This document shows, one piece after another, positions 33,853 through 44,682 of a stretch of 64,000 nt of DNA (the stretch's first letter is position 1; the number at the start of each line of letters is the position of its first letter). This DNA comes from Tolypeutes matacus (lineage: Eukaryota; Chordata; Mammalia; Cingulata; Chlamyphoridae). The notes beneath the pieces are model-generated. The model was not told the DNA's origin. It saw only the letters and a list, made by a program, of their open reading frames with translations, and ran no database searches. Position numbers and translations under genes: made by a program. The stretch is taken from assembly GCA_026826555.1 (NCBI GenBank), contig JAKSZT010054324.1, positions 7,566,588 through 7,630,587 of the forward strand, read 5' to 3'.

Positions 33853-34269
33853 AACATGGTATGTTTTAGAGGTCCTACTGATGAGTGGGATATGGGAACT
33901 AAGATAGTAAAATGCAAGTTGACTCCAGATTGTCTTGCTTGGGCCCCCAGTTGGGTGGTTATGATCTTTCTTGAGATACAGAAAACAGGAGCAGGAGGAA
34001 AAAGACTAGGCATAGGAAAGGGTAAAAAAGTAATGAGTTTGGGACATGTTGCACTTAAAGTGCCTGGAAGATTTCCATTTCCTTTGACTTTTTTAGTACC
34101 TGATGCTTCTGCATAACCTACTGTGATCCAGACAGCATCATAGGGATTCATGAGATCCTTGCTGCAACATTCTAATAGGATGAATTATACTTTTTGTTTT
34201 TCCAATTTCACCAAGGTCTTGCCATCCCAAGGACATTGGTCATATTCCTGAGGTGATGCTTTATGAGTA
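33853..34269. other. Unassigned noncoding stretch
   Basis: Overlapping 86- and 101-codon frames on opposite strands share no recognisable domain. Nothing else seen. Confidence 0.3.
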
Positions 34270-34515
34270 AAAATAGTAGCTAACCTTAGGAAATTAATAA
34301 AGTATTTACTGTGTTTTAGGACTCTTCCAAATGTTTTAAGTCAGCACTTAATTTTAGCAAAAACTCTGTGAGGGGGTTACTGCCATTAGCCCATTTTATA
34401 AATGAGGAAACTGAAGCTCATGAAACTTAAATAACATTCCCCAGGGTATATAACTAGTGGTGAGTCTAGGCTGAAAACTAAGGCTATAGAGCTCCTAATC
34501 ATTATGCTGGGTTAT
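34270..34515 (-). repeat. MIR SINE, near full length
   Basis: 'tagtagctaaccttaggaaatt', 'aaaactctgtgagggggttactgcc', 'attttataaatgaggaaactgaagctc', then a degraded head with 'gctcctaatcattatgctggg'. Confidence 0.85.
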
Positions 34516-35635
34516 ATAATTTGACCTAAAGAATCATAAATTTCCTGTCTATTGGGGTGCTTTATAATGGGATTTTACTATTTTAAAAATAATTTTATTT
34601 GGCCCAAATTCTTTAACATAGGTTTCTAGATTAAAAAAATAATCCATGAATTTAAAACTCTTCTGTCTAATCTCCATTCTCCACTGGGAATGTTTCTGCA
34701 TTTGTGTTCTAAAGAATCTTAATTCTTCGGGTCTGTTATTTTGTTTCACTATCTATCTTGTGACCTCTCTTTAGGAGGGCTTCTAAATCAGAAGGGAGTT
34801 ATAATTACAGGTAATATTTAACTGCTAGGTTAAATTAAATTTATTGCCTATTTTTCCTGAAATTGTTTATTTGGTTGAATTGTTTTTCTAAATTACCTAT
34901 GTGAGGTGATAGTGTCTGGCATTTTCTTACAATTCCTCCATTCACTTCTGCTGGGACTCTTCAGTAAGATGACTCTCACCTCTGGTGTGGGCTCCTACAA
35001 CTTGTGTATGGTCCTTGGTGTATTGCTCAAGTCAAGGTGTCAGCCCAGTCACTGATTGATGGGAAAACCAAGCTAAAATTGCCTTTCTGTAGTAGCGCCT
35101 TTATAAATTATTTAACTGGGCTCTGCCCCTCCCTTAATCTAATTGCACTCACGGAAAAGAACTATAGAGTGTTGGCATTAAGAACCCTCTAAAAGACAAA
35201 GCAATTGATTATTCTTATCATCAAAGAAGGCACTCACCTTGGAGCAGTAAGAAGTGCTCCATAGAAATAGCTTGTTGGCAGAATTGTGCTCTGAAGGATA
35301 GATATCTTCAAACCATCCTTGACACTAGAGCAGAAAGGCAACCAAGGACAATGCTGGTGAGTGGGGAAAATGTTGAACTGCAAGGCAGAAGAATCTCATG
35401 TGAAATTGCAAGTGGTTATCAGTGATGTCTATCAAGATTCTCTTTCCTTCCCAATAATGTCGTAACGATCCTCAGGAAAGCTCAGTTCTCTCCTTGGCTT
35501 GGCATTAAGTAATAGTTTAAATGAACACAATCTTTTTACCTACATGCCTTTGCATGTGTTTTTTCTACTGACAAGATGGCCTTTATGTTTCCAGTTCATC
35601 TAGAAAATTCCTAAATGGCCTTCATTACCTAAATA
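34516..35635. other. Unassigned noncoding sequence
   Basis: No gene or named repeat recognised. Confidence 0.3.
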
Positions 35636-35700
35636 ATAATGATACTAGCAAGCATTTATGTAGTACTTACTATGTACATGGCAGTGTAGAGGTAGGGGGT
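35636..35700 (-). repeat. MIR or MIR-like fragment
   Basis: 'actagcaagcatttatgtagtacttactatgtacatgg' resembles a reversed MIR 3' end. Confidence 0.6.
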
Positions 35701-35884
35701 ATAGGAAAGTGGGAGCATTTGCTTCAGATACAGTCAGTAAGGGGTGGCATTGTCTACAGACAATTGAAAAACAAAATAAAACCAAAAAGTAAGTATGCTT
35801 TTTATAATTGCCATATGATGGCAATTCTAAACAATGTCAGTGATAAAATACTCCTTCAACTGAGCCTCCTTTCACCTTTGGTAT

Positions 35885-36070
35885 CCATTGTATGTATCAG
35901 GCACCTTTCTAAGCATTTTCATATATTATTATTCATGTCCATTATTTATTCCCATTTTACACATGAGGGAACTGAAGCACAGAGAGGTTATATGATAAGC
36001 CTAAGGTCATGCAGCTTGGTCCTACTGCCTAGCTAGTAAACTGTGTGGCCAGAGTTTCAATACAGGCAGA
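35885..36070 (-). repeat. MIR SINE fragment
   Basis: 'gtatgtatcaggcacctttctaagc', 'attcccattttacacatgagggaactgaagcacagagagg' and 'cctaaggtcatgcagct' are reversed MIR core. It runs up to the assembly gap. Confidence 0.85.
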
Positions 36071-36088
36071 ATGGCACCAGTCCACACA

Positions 36089-36098
36089 NNNNNNNNNN
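36089..36098. other. Assembly gap (10 N)
   Basis: Ten unresolved bases. True gap size is unknown, since short N runs are often placeholders. Confidence 0.99.
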
Positions 36099-36245
36099 TC
36101 CCTACATGTGTTCCACCACAATATATTCTGTTCATATTTCTATTATAGCATTCACTGGTTGCAGGCCAGTAGACTGAGAGCTCTTTGAACCCAGCGCAAT
36201 GCCTGCCCATAGTGAATGCTGAGTGAATGAATGAATGAATGCAGT
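36099..36245 (+). repeat. L2 LINE 3' end
   Basis: 'cagtagactgagagctctttg', 'aacccagcgcaatgcctgcc' and terminal (TGAA)n are the L2 tail. Confidence 0.8.
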
Positions 36246-36519
36246 CTTTGATATCAGAGCTAGAAGGATTGGATGTATTATGGCAGATTCATGGAAAGCT
36301 CTGGATTTGGTTTGGAAGTCAAGAAAAGCCTTTCAGTTCTGAATCTGTTACTAATTGTTTCTGAGACCTAGAATCAGACATGTAATGTGTCTGGATCTTT
36401 GCTTCTTAGTTTGTGAAACGAGGGGGTGGAATTAGAAAGTGATTTTCAATAATCGTGAACTTTCCTCAAAATAACTCTAGTGGATTTTTTTTTCTTTTGC
36501 TAGCAAGCCTTTTTGTAGA

Positions 36520-36850
36520 AGAGAAACCTTTTTATTTAATTATAACATATGACAGAAAGCACAAAATTATATGTGTACAGCTTAATTAATTATCACAAAG
36601 TGAACACACCCATATAACACTACCAGGATCAAGAAGGTAGAACATTACTGGCCCCCGATGGGCCCTCCTTCCAGCCAAATGTGAAGCTCTCTTGACTTCT
36701 AACACTATAGTCTACTTTTGCCTGGACATTCTATAAATGGAAAATTTTAGTATATATTATTTTGTATTTGTTTTCTTCTGCCCAACATGCTTTTGAGATT
36801 CATCCATGCTGTTGTGTGTAACTGTAATTCATTCATTTCCATACCTGGAT
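36520..36850 (-). repeat. Old L1 3' UTR fragment
   Basis: Reversed L1 3' end: 'attaattatcacaaagtgaacacaccc', 'ggatcaagaaggtagaacattac', 'tgagattcatccatgctgttgtg'. Confidence 0.8.
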
Positions 36851-37039
36851 CACAATTCCCCTTTGGCTGTGGTCCTGTGAAACTGAGAACAAGTTATCTG
36901 TTTCTACCATACTAAGGAAGGATCGTCATAAAATAAAGGTTCCCATTGCCATAGCGGGTAATTGGAGAGCATACTCCATTTGATTTCAGGGTCTGAGTAT
37001 TAACTATGGAACTTCATCTTGTCCTTGGGGCCTGACAGA

Positions 37040-38107
37040 ATGGCAGTCTACCCCCCCACCCCGTTCCAAGTGCTGTCTAGTGGCCAAGTTCTTGGCTCCA
37101 CCCTCATCAAGCACTGGGGTGGCAGCTGAATTCTAGGCCCTACCCTCTGAGGACACTGGGGTGATGACCAGACCCTCATCAATTTTTGGAGTAGGCTCAA
37201 CCCCCTCAGACTAGTGGAGTGTTGGCCAAAACTTTCCCCAATCCCTGGGGATTGTGAACCACCCTCTTCAAATGATGGGGCACACTCACCCCTTTCCACA
37301 CACCTGGGTGGGGTCCCTCTCTTGGCCCAAGGTGTTTTAAATCCAGACTTCAGCTTCCATGATTCTGCCTTTGAAGTCATTTTTCCTTCAATCTGTCTCT
37401 TTTCTGTCCCTTTTAGTTCAGGCTGGCAGTCGTTCTATTCATAAAGATCTTGCAAAAACTTGTTGGTTTCGCTTGCTGGAAACAGGTGTCCAAGCCATCA
37501 GCAGTAAGAACTTCCACAGATCCTTATTGTGTAATTACATTTCCAGTCCTGATTTACATTGAAATGACTGGCTGGTTTCATGCTTATTTAAATCCTCACT
37601 TGAGCCACTATTCTCTTGGGACTGGCTTTCCAGAAGCTCAGAATTTCCCAAACCATCAATTTCTGTTTTTTTTTTTTTTTTGTACCCAGGAGTTCAATTC
37701 TCACCTTATCCCTTTCCTCATGCATTTTACTATAAGCTGCAAGGAGAAGCCAGGCCACACTTTCCACATTTACTCTGGAAATCTCCTCAGCTAAACATCC
37801 AAGTTTGTCACCTACAAATTCTGCCCTCCAATAAACATTGGAACACAATTTTTCTACATCATCTGTCACTTTAAAACAAGGGTCACCTTTCTTCCAGTTT
37901 GCAATGACACATTCATCATTTCTAAGTCCTCATTAGAAGTATCTTTAGTGTCCATCTTTCTACCAACAGTCTCCTCAAAGCAATCTAGAAACTTTCTACC
38001 AAGCACCTCACAATTCTTCCAGAATCTACCCCTTACCCATTTTAAAAACTGTTTTCACATCCTTGGTATTTGCAATCATAGCACCCCATTCTCCTGATAC
38101 CCATTTC
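37040..38107 (-). mobile_element. MaLR/ERVL-type internal region, partial provirus
   Basis: Sequence immediately left of the reversed 5' LTR at 38,108. In sense orientation it begins, next to the LTR, with 'gggtatcaggagaatgggg', which resembles the Leu-tRNA-type primer-binding region of MaLR elements. The rest is degenerate internal sequence with no gag or pol frame. A poly(T)-like run at 37,662-37,681 interrupts it. No 3' LTR is seen to the left, so the element is truncated. Confidence 0.6.
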
Positions 38108-38606
38108 TGTTTTAGTTTGCTAAAAGGCTGCCAAGGCAATATACCAGAAATGGGTTGACTTTTACAATGGGGATTTCTCAACTTACAAGCTTACCGTTCT
38201 GAGGCTGAGAAAAATGTCCAAATCAAGGCATCATCAGAGATGCTTTCTTCCCATGCTGCAGCTGTAGGTGATCAGGCACATGGCGGCACCTGCTGGTCTC
38301 TACCTTCTCCTCCCCACTCTGTTGCATTCACTTCTGGCTGCTCTTTCTGTGGCTTTCTCTTTCCTGGGGTCCCTTCTAGCTTCTGGGGATTCTTCTCTCA
38401 GCTTCTAGGAGTTTTTCTCTGTGTCTCTGCATGTTTCTCCCATTTACAAAGGACTCCAGTAAGAGGATTAAAGTCCTCCCTGGATCTCACAATCCAATCA
38501 AATGCCCTTAACTGAAGTAACTTAGCCAAAAGGTCCCACCTACAATAGGAATGGATTAGCTCTAATGACATGATCTTCTGGGGTCCAACAGCATCAGACT
38601 GTCACA
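38108..38606 (-). mobile_element. Lineage-specific MaLR-like LTR (5' LTR of the element at 37,040)
   Basis: It runs from TGTTTTAGTTTGC to 'cagactgtcaca' on plus, a TG...CA pair of 499 bp. The interior has 'atataccagaaatgggttg', 'ttctgaggctgag' and 'atggcggcacctgctgg'. It has the same general organisation as the LTR at 17,835, so both are probably MaLR descendants active in this lineage. Confidence 0.75.
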
Positions 38607-38879
38607 ATGGCCAAAAATCAAAAGGCAAAAACAGCTCTTTAACATTTTTATTTATTTATTTTTCCTCAGAATACTACCTCCCTTCACCTTTGCTGGGAGC
38701 TATTGTTTCTTCCCTACTCCAACTGACATTTTCTAACAAACCCTGTGTCCCCTTTCTACAACAACCACTGATTGGCCAGGGATGGGCACCTGAACAATTC
38801 AGGCTACTCATAGTTCCCTCTGCTCATGCCCACAATTGCTAAGCCAGGAATAATCAAAATCACAACACTTCTAAGATTT

Positions 38880-39170
38880 TTGATCCTGGGATAGGATCAT
38901 AGAGGGAGTAATCCTAAGACTTTGGGACTTATTTTGGCCGTGTTCCCCATCATGTGGAAGTAGTCACTCTGCAATAGGAGAGTAAAGCTTGTCTAAGGCT
39001 AGAAACTTCCGGGAGGGAGGGACAGAGAGCTTTTGTGGTATCCCCGGCTTCATTCATCACTGAGGCTCAGGCACAGCCTCCCCTTCGTTATGTTATTTGA
39101 TAATTCCTCCTTGGCCCAAGTTAATTCGCGTTGGTATTCTGTTACAACCAAAAGAAATCTTACACAGATC
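38880..39170 (+). repeat. LTR-like remnant
   Basis: The end 'ttggcccaagttaattcgcgttgg...ctgttacaaccaaaagaaatctta' resembles the closing segment of a common mammalian LTR. The rest is diverged; family not assigned. Confidence 0.4.
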
Positions 39171-39721
39171 CAAAATATATAAAATCAATAAATGTGAATC
39201 TGGTCTACCTCATTGCCTCATCTTATAGCAGCTCCTTTTGAAAAAGTCAGTAAATTGGTTGCTATCTAAGATCCAGATGTAATTTTTGAGGAATATTGAG
39301 GGTGGTAAGTTTTTCCAGTATAAAATTAAAAAATATTAGATTATGGAATGATATTTTATGACTGGGACAATATTCTTACTCCTGCCCAGCACTGGCTTCC
39401 TCACATACTAGCCTAACTTCCATTCTAAATAATCCTTCCCCTAGACTCTGCATCCTGCACCTAGGTCACAGAGCATTGCTAGTGAACAATGTAAACCCTA
39501 CGAAGCTGGCTTTGACTATGTGTGTCTGGGACACAGAAGGAACTCAGCAAATAGTTGTTATGTGCTTACTATTCACATCGCAAATTCTTTCCTCACTTGT
39601 AGATAATTGCCTGCACATTTCCACCAACAGCAGCTCCAAAGTCTCTTAATTCTTTTTTTTTCTTAATTCTTTTGAGACCCACATTCTTACTCAATTGTAA
39701 GTGATCCCTTGCTCTACTTTT
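39171..39721. other. Unassigned noncoding stretch
   Basis: No gene or named repeat recognised. Its last 15 bases are the left target duplication of the following insertion. Confidence 0.3.
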
Positions 39722-40882
39722 TATTTTTTTTTATTTTTTATTTTTTAAATATATATATATATTTAAAGATACTGAGATTACACAAATGTTACACAAAAAA
39801 TATAGGGATTCCCATATGCCCCGCTCCCCACACCTCCCACACCCTCTCACATAAACACCATCCTTCATTAGAGTGGACATTCATTGCAATTGAAAAATGC
39901 ATCCTGGAGCATTGCCATTGAACATGGACCATAGTTCACATTGTAGTTTACACTCTCTCCCACAAAATTCTGCAGGCTATGGGAAGATAAATAATGGCAT
40001 ATATCTGTCATTGCAATGTCATTTAGGACGATTCCCAAGTCCGGAAAAAGCCCCCACATTATACCTGTCTTTCCCTCCCCCTCCCCCCCCAGAACCTCCA
40101 GTGGCCACTGCCTCCACATCAATGCTGTAATTTCTTCCATTGCTAGAATCACAACAAGTCTATTGTAGAATACCAGTAAGCCCATTCTAGTCCATAGTTC
40201 ATTCTCCAATCCTGAGGATTCTGGGATGGTGATGTCCATTCCATCTCTAATTGAGAGGGGACTTCGATCCCATACAGCCGATGGATGGGACTCTCTTGCT
40301 TGCAGTTGTAGGCTCTCGTTTCCTTGGTATGGTGGTTGTCAACCCTCACCTCCTTGTTAGTTGTCCTGGGTGAGTTGAATGAACTGGAGAGTAGGTGTTG
40401 CAACTCTCCTGAGGCTCAGGGCCCAGCTGGCACATGGACAGCCCAAAGATTCAAGTCTCTTTGATGTACACCTACCAACTCTAGCACCAAGTGTAGGTTC
40501 AAATAGAAGGGACAGATGTGTAGGGAAGCCACAACTGAGTCCACCTCTGTCACTCTCAGGAGCACAAACTCCAAAGTAGGATCCACTGGCAAGGCGCCAA
40601 ACTCCAGAGTTATCTGCCCTGACCATAGGACCAGGGTGTCTCTAGAGCCCTCAGGAGCCCCACTATTTAAGGTAGTATCCACTTTGGCAGTCTATGAGAT
40701 CCTGCTGAGATGTATATAAGAGTTACCTCTGGGATGACCTCCCAACTCACTTTGAAGTCTCTTAGTCATATAAACTCATTTGTCTTTACCTTTTCCCATT
40801 TTTATTTGAAGTCTTTTTCCAGTTACATTGCTAGTTGGTGCTTGGTAGTAATCCCTTGGTGCCAGGGAGGCTCATCTCTGGG
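39722..40882 (-). mobile_element. 5'-truncated L1-type retrotransposon 3' end (copy 2)
   Basis: Homologous over its length to 270-1,410 in the same orientation. The T-rich head at 39,718-39,750 is the reversed A tail, followed by the same (AT)n tract. Target duplication CCTTGCTCTACTTTT (39,707-39,721) / CCTTGCTCTGTTTT (40,883-40,896) brackets it. It is more 5'-truncated than copy 1 and lacks copy 1's terminal 120 bases. A 123-codon minus frame (40,239-39,868) shares a frame with 672-415 of copy 1. Confidence 0.8.
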
Positions 40883-41924
40883 CCTTGCTCTGTTTTCAAT
40901 GAGCAACTTCAGCAGTTCTCATCTTTATTCCAAAATATTTCAACTTTAATCCTACTTTGTACTTTCATCCAGCTAATGGAATCTGTGTCCTTACTGTCTC
41001 TAAAGCTAGATCCCATATAGGAGATACTGTTGCAAATTTTTTCCCTCTGTCTGGACACTTCAAACTCTACCTCTGCACAGGCTTACAACCTGTTCATTTC
41101 TCCTTCACCTTGAAAGAAAACCTTAACATGTTCTTGGTGCTTTCTCTAGCTACCATCTTATTTCCTTCCTTCCTTCCCTTTTCAGGCACATTTCTTGCAT
41201 AATAAACTCAAGGATATATAGATCACCTGTCATGTTTTTGAAACACCCTATATCCATTTTCATGGTATGTCATTGTACCTTTTTGCTTAATTTCTTTTGA
41301 CCCCTGGCTTTTTTTTTTTTTTTCCCTTCTACTTCCTGTCCCCGAACTCTGGACTTGGAGAATTTCTGAAGATTCAGGCTGGGTTCTGGGCTCTTTATCT
41401 TGCTACACATGTTCTCTCTGAATCCTGGAAAATGTCTGATGCTTTAATCTATGCCTTAAACCTTGTTCTCTCACTTGAGTTTCAGCTGTGTTATTTTTAA
41501 TTCCTGCAGAACATTCCCACTTGGCTGTTTCACTTCCTCCCTTCAAACGAACGCTTGCCAAGCTGACCTCTTCCTTTTCCATCCATCTACATTGGGTACA
41601 GCATGCTAAATTCCTTTCCTTCATCATTGACACCAGCATTTCTCCAATTAGACAGGCTTGATAACTCCACCATTGTTGCGGTTCCCTTTATTTCACCATG
41701 CTAATCAGCCACTATGATTCACAGAGATTTTTCTTTGAAGATACTTTCACATCCATGCCTTTTTCTTTTTCTTACTCCCAAGCCAATCCATGATTTATAT
41801 TAGCTGATGCTATTACAAAGCCCATAGAAAAATGTGGCCTCTTCTTTTCCTGCATTTTCTCTCTTTGATGGACTTGCAACTTCTTCCCTATCTGAAAGAT
41901 ATTTCCAGCTCTAAGCTCTCAGTG
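40883..41924. other. Unassigned noncoding stretch, pyrimidine-rich
   Basis: A poly(T) at 41,310-41,325 could be a degraded reversed A tail, but I cannot name the element behind it. No gene. Confidence 0.3.
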
Positions 41925-42262
41925 TCCAGGCTGCTGTGACAAATGCCACACAAAAATGCCAAATTGAATCAAGATGGGTCTTAATTCATGTGTGTGGAGG
42001 CTTTATAAAAAGAGGAATTTGGAGGCAGTCAGTTCATAGAAGCTAGAAGACATAGAAGCCAGAGAGGAGAGAGAGAGAGGTCACCATTTGACAGAGGATT
42101 GCCATCATCAGAACACTGCAGACTTCAGGGGGAAAGCATGGCCTCCACCGATGCCTAGATTCTGAACTCCCAGTCTCCCAGACCATGAGCCAATAAATTC
42201 CTGGTGTTAAGCCAACCAATGTGTGGTATTTGTCATAGCAGCTGGGAAACTATGACAGCAAT
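41925..42262 (+). repeat. MaLR-like LTR, internally shortened
   Basis: 'aggctgctgtgacaaatgccac' at the left and 'ataaattcctggtgttaagccaaccaatgtgtgg' plus 'gctgggaaactatgaca' at the right are LTR-type ends. The short length suggests an internal deletion. Confidence 0.45.
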
Positions 42263-42964
42263 GGATAATGCTTTCTCTGGGAGGTCAGTAGAGCAGATTT
42301 TTATAAGAATTATATTTAGAATCTAAGTTTCCAAATGTTAATTTTCTCCCTCAGAATATTCAGTGGCTTCACAAATATAAGGAAAACACTTTGTATTTTA
42401 AAGTCAGTCTGTCAGTTATTTCCACATGAAACTTGATTGTTTCTCTATTTATGACAGGAAAACAACTTACCCAAATTTAGATATTTTAGTTGCTGTGACT
42501 TTATAATAATACTTAAAAATAGGAAATTGTAGCTCTGGAAGGGATGATAGCATTTGTCTGGAACAATCTCTCATCATAAGAATCTCTTCTCCAAAAGAGA
42601 GATATAGAAAGGGCTGGAGCATATGAAATGTGCCATTTCTTGAATGGGTCTTAAAAGGAGGGGCACTTAAGTGAAATTGAATTGAACTACACTAGGAAAC
42701 CCTGCACTTCTTTGGCTGGTATTCTCCCCACACCTGTCCTTTGTTTCACCTGTAACTTTTGTCTAGCATCCCACATTTCCTCACTATGGATAGTTTTACC
42801 TGGGAATTACCTGAATTCACTTTTTTGTCTTAGGAAAATTTGTACTTGCCTCCTTGGCAATCCAATCCATTCTGCTTTTTATACCTGGACATTCTTCAAA
42901 ATTCCTGGCCCATGGATGTCCCTGTGCTTTCATGGTTGGGGTTTCTTGTCCTTGGATGGGCCAA
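42263..42964. other. Unassigned noncoding stretch
   Basis: No supported gene. The pyrimidine-rich part at 42,680-42,960 may be a further 5' part of the L2 that follows. Confidence 0.3.
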
Positions 42965-43385
42965 CCTCAAATCCACTCTAGGCCTTTGTACTTGTTATTT
43001 CCTTTACTGGTAATATTCTGTTCCAAAGATCTCTGCATATCTGGATCTTTGAATCATTCAGGTTTCAGCTCACATATCACCTTTCCTAAAAGGATTTCCC
43101 TGTCTCCTACAGATGAAATAGCTCTCTTCCTGCCCCTTTCTTCCAGTCACTTGCAATTATAGTATTATGTTTAATTACCTTTGTTGCATATATCATTATC
43201 TACAGATATCTTGTCTATTTATTTGTTTGCTTATTTATTGTGTTTTGTTGTCCCATCCTTACCTTCTCAACTAGAATGTAAGATTTATGAGATTAGGGAG
43301 CTTTCTTATCCTGTTCACCACAGAAGTGACTAGGGCAGAGTAAGAGGGCAACAGATATTTGTCAGGTGAATGAAGGATCCATTCT
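42965..43385 (+). repeat. L2 LINE 3' end
   Basis: L2 order: 'ggcctttgtacttgttatttc', 'caggtttcagctcacatatcacc', 'ctagaatgtaagatttatgag', 'ggtgaatgaagg' end. Confidence 0.85.
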
Positions 43386-43984
43386 TATAAAATATTTCTT
43401 TATGTCACTTCAAGGAATATTGAGTGTTAGGAGGTAAGCCTTTGTATTCAGCCTATCATATTGATTCAATTTCTTTCCTGCTTATTATGTAGAATTTTGG
43501 TAATCTGGTAGTTCCTTTGACACATTGACAGTAGATTTTGCATCTGAATTTTATCTGGAAAGAAATATTTTCAACATCTGCAGGACTATGCTATCTGAAA
43601 AGGTATCTAATGCCCAGAAGAACAGAAGACAAACACTTCTGGAAATGAAGCAAAGTCCCATCTGCAAAATTTTTTTCTCATTTCTTCTGAAAAATACCCC
43701 TGTGCTCTCATCATGGGATGTGGGTTATTATGGTAGTGAGGTTGAGGAGGGCTACTGTTGAGGGAACATAATGGAAGTAATGCAATGTGAGAAAGGGCTT
43801 TTGTCTTGTAAAAGCCTGTGCCCCCTTTGAGCAGGGCTTTTGTCATTGTCTTGCCATCTTTGGTGATACTGGCAGGATTTTGATGCCCTAAGGCTTTATG
43901 AGTCTGACATGTCTTTGTCCTTCTCTCTGTTACCCTGGTCCCCAGGGAGGCAAAGCCTGTTTCTCTTGTAACATTTAATCCTCA
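43386..43984. other. Unassigned noncoding stretch
   Basis: A 78-codon frame at 43,525-43,761 has no recognisable domain. Nothing else seen. Confidence 0.3.
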
Positions 43985-44135
43985 GAGCAAACCTGATCTG
44001 GTACGTATTATTAAAATGGATTTTCACATTAAGGAAACATACTTAGAGAGAGTACATCACTTGGCCAAGGTCTTGCAGCTAGTAAGTAGCTGAACTGGGA
44101 TTAGAACCGCAATCTATCAGATACTAAAGCTGACA
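43985..44135 (-). repeat. MIR SINE fragment
   Basis: 'aagtacatcact'-type core with 'ttggccaaggtcttgcagctagtaagtagctgaactgggattag' is reversed MIR. Confidence 0.85.
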
Positions 44136-44439
44136 TTTGCTGTCATGTGGCACCATTCAGTAGCATCCCTATACTGGGAGATAAGTTTACTATTTCTAAT
44201 CTATTTTCAATTAGCTCAAATTGTTGGAAATTTCATTTCTATATAAAATTGCCCTGTGGGAGCTGTATAAAATGTTCAGCGTTTCTTTTTCCTGACAATC
44301 ACCTTCAAATACTTGAATGCAATGCTCAAATATGAGAGTAAGGGATGGATTCATAAAAATGTAGAACTAAAAGAAGAATCATAGCATTTGAATTGGGGAA
44401 AATGCGAGAGAAACAGACATTATAGGTAATCAAATGTGA

Positions 44440-44682
44440 TAATAATAGAACCATTTGTTGAGTGCTTATTATCTATCCAGTATTGTGCTATTCCCTTTCT
44501 ATGCATTATCTCAAGTAATTCTCATGATGGTTGTGCAGTAGGTGGGTGATGTTCTTATTTTATTGATGTAAAAACAGACTTAGAGAAGTATAGTAATCCA
44601 ATTCACCAAGGTATTAAGTGGCAGTGATTTGAAACCAGGCCTCTGTGATTCCAAAGACTAAGTTTTCATTCTAACCTACACT
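44440..44682 (-). repeat. MIR SINE, near full length
   Basis: 'ccatttgttgagtgcttatta', 'attatctcaagtaattctcatgatgg', 'aagtggcagtgatttgaaaccagg' are in reversed MIR order. Confidence 0.85.

Noticed and set aside
38103..38611. Target duplication ATTTC/ATGGC around the LTR at 38,108
   Set aside because: The left side is proviral internal sequence and not target DNA, so the partial match is meaningless.
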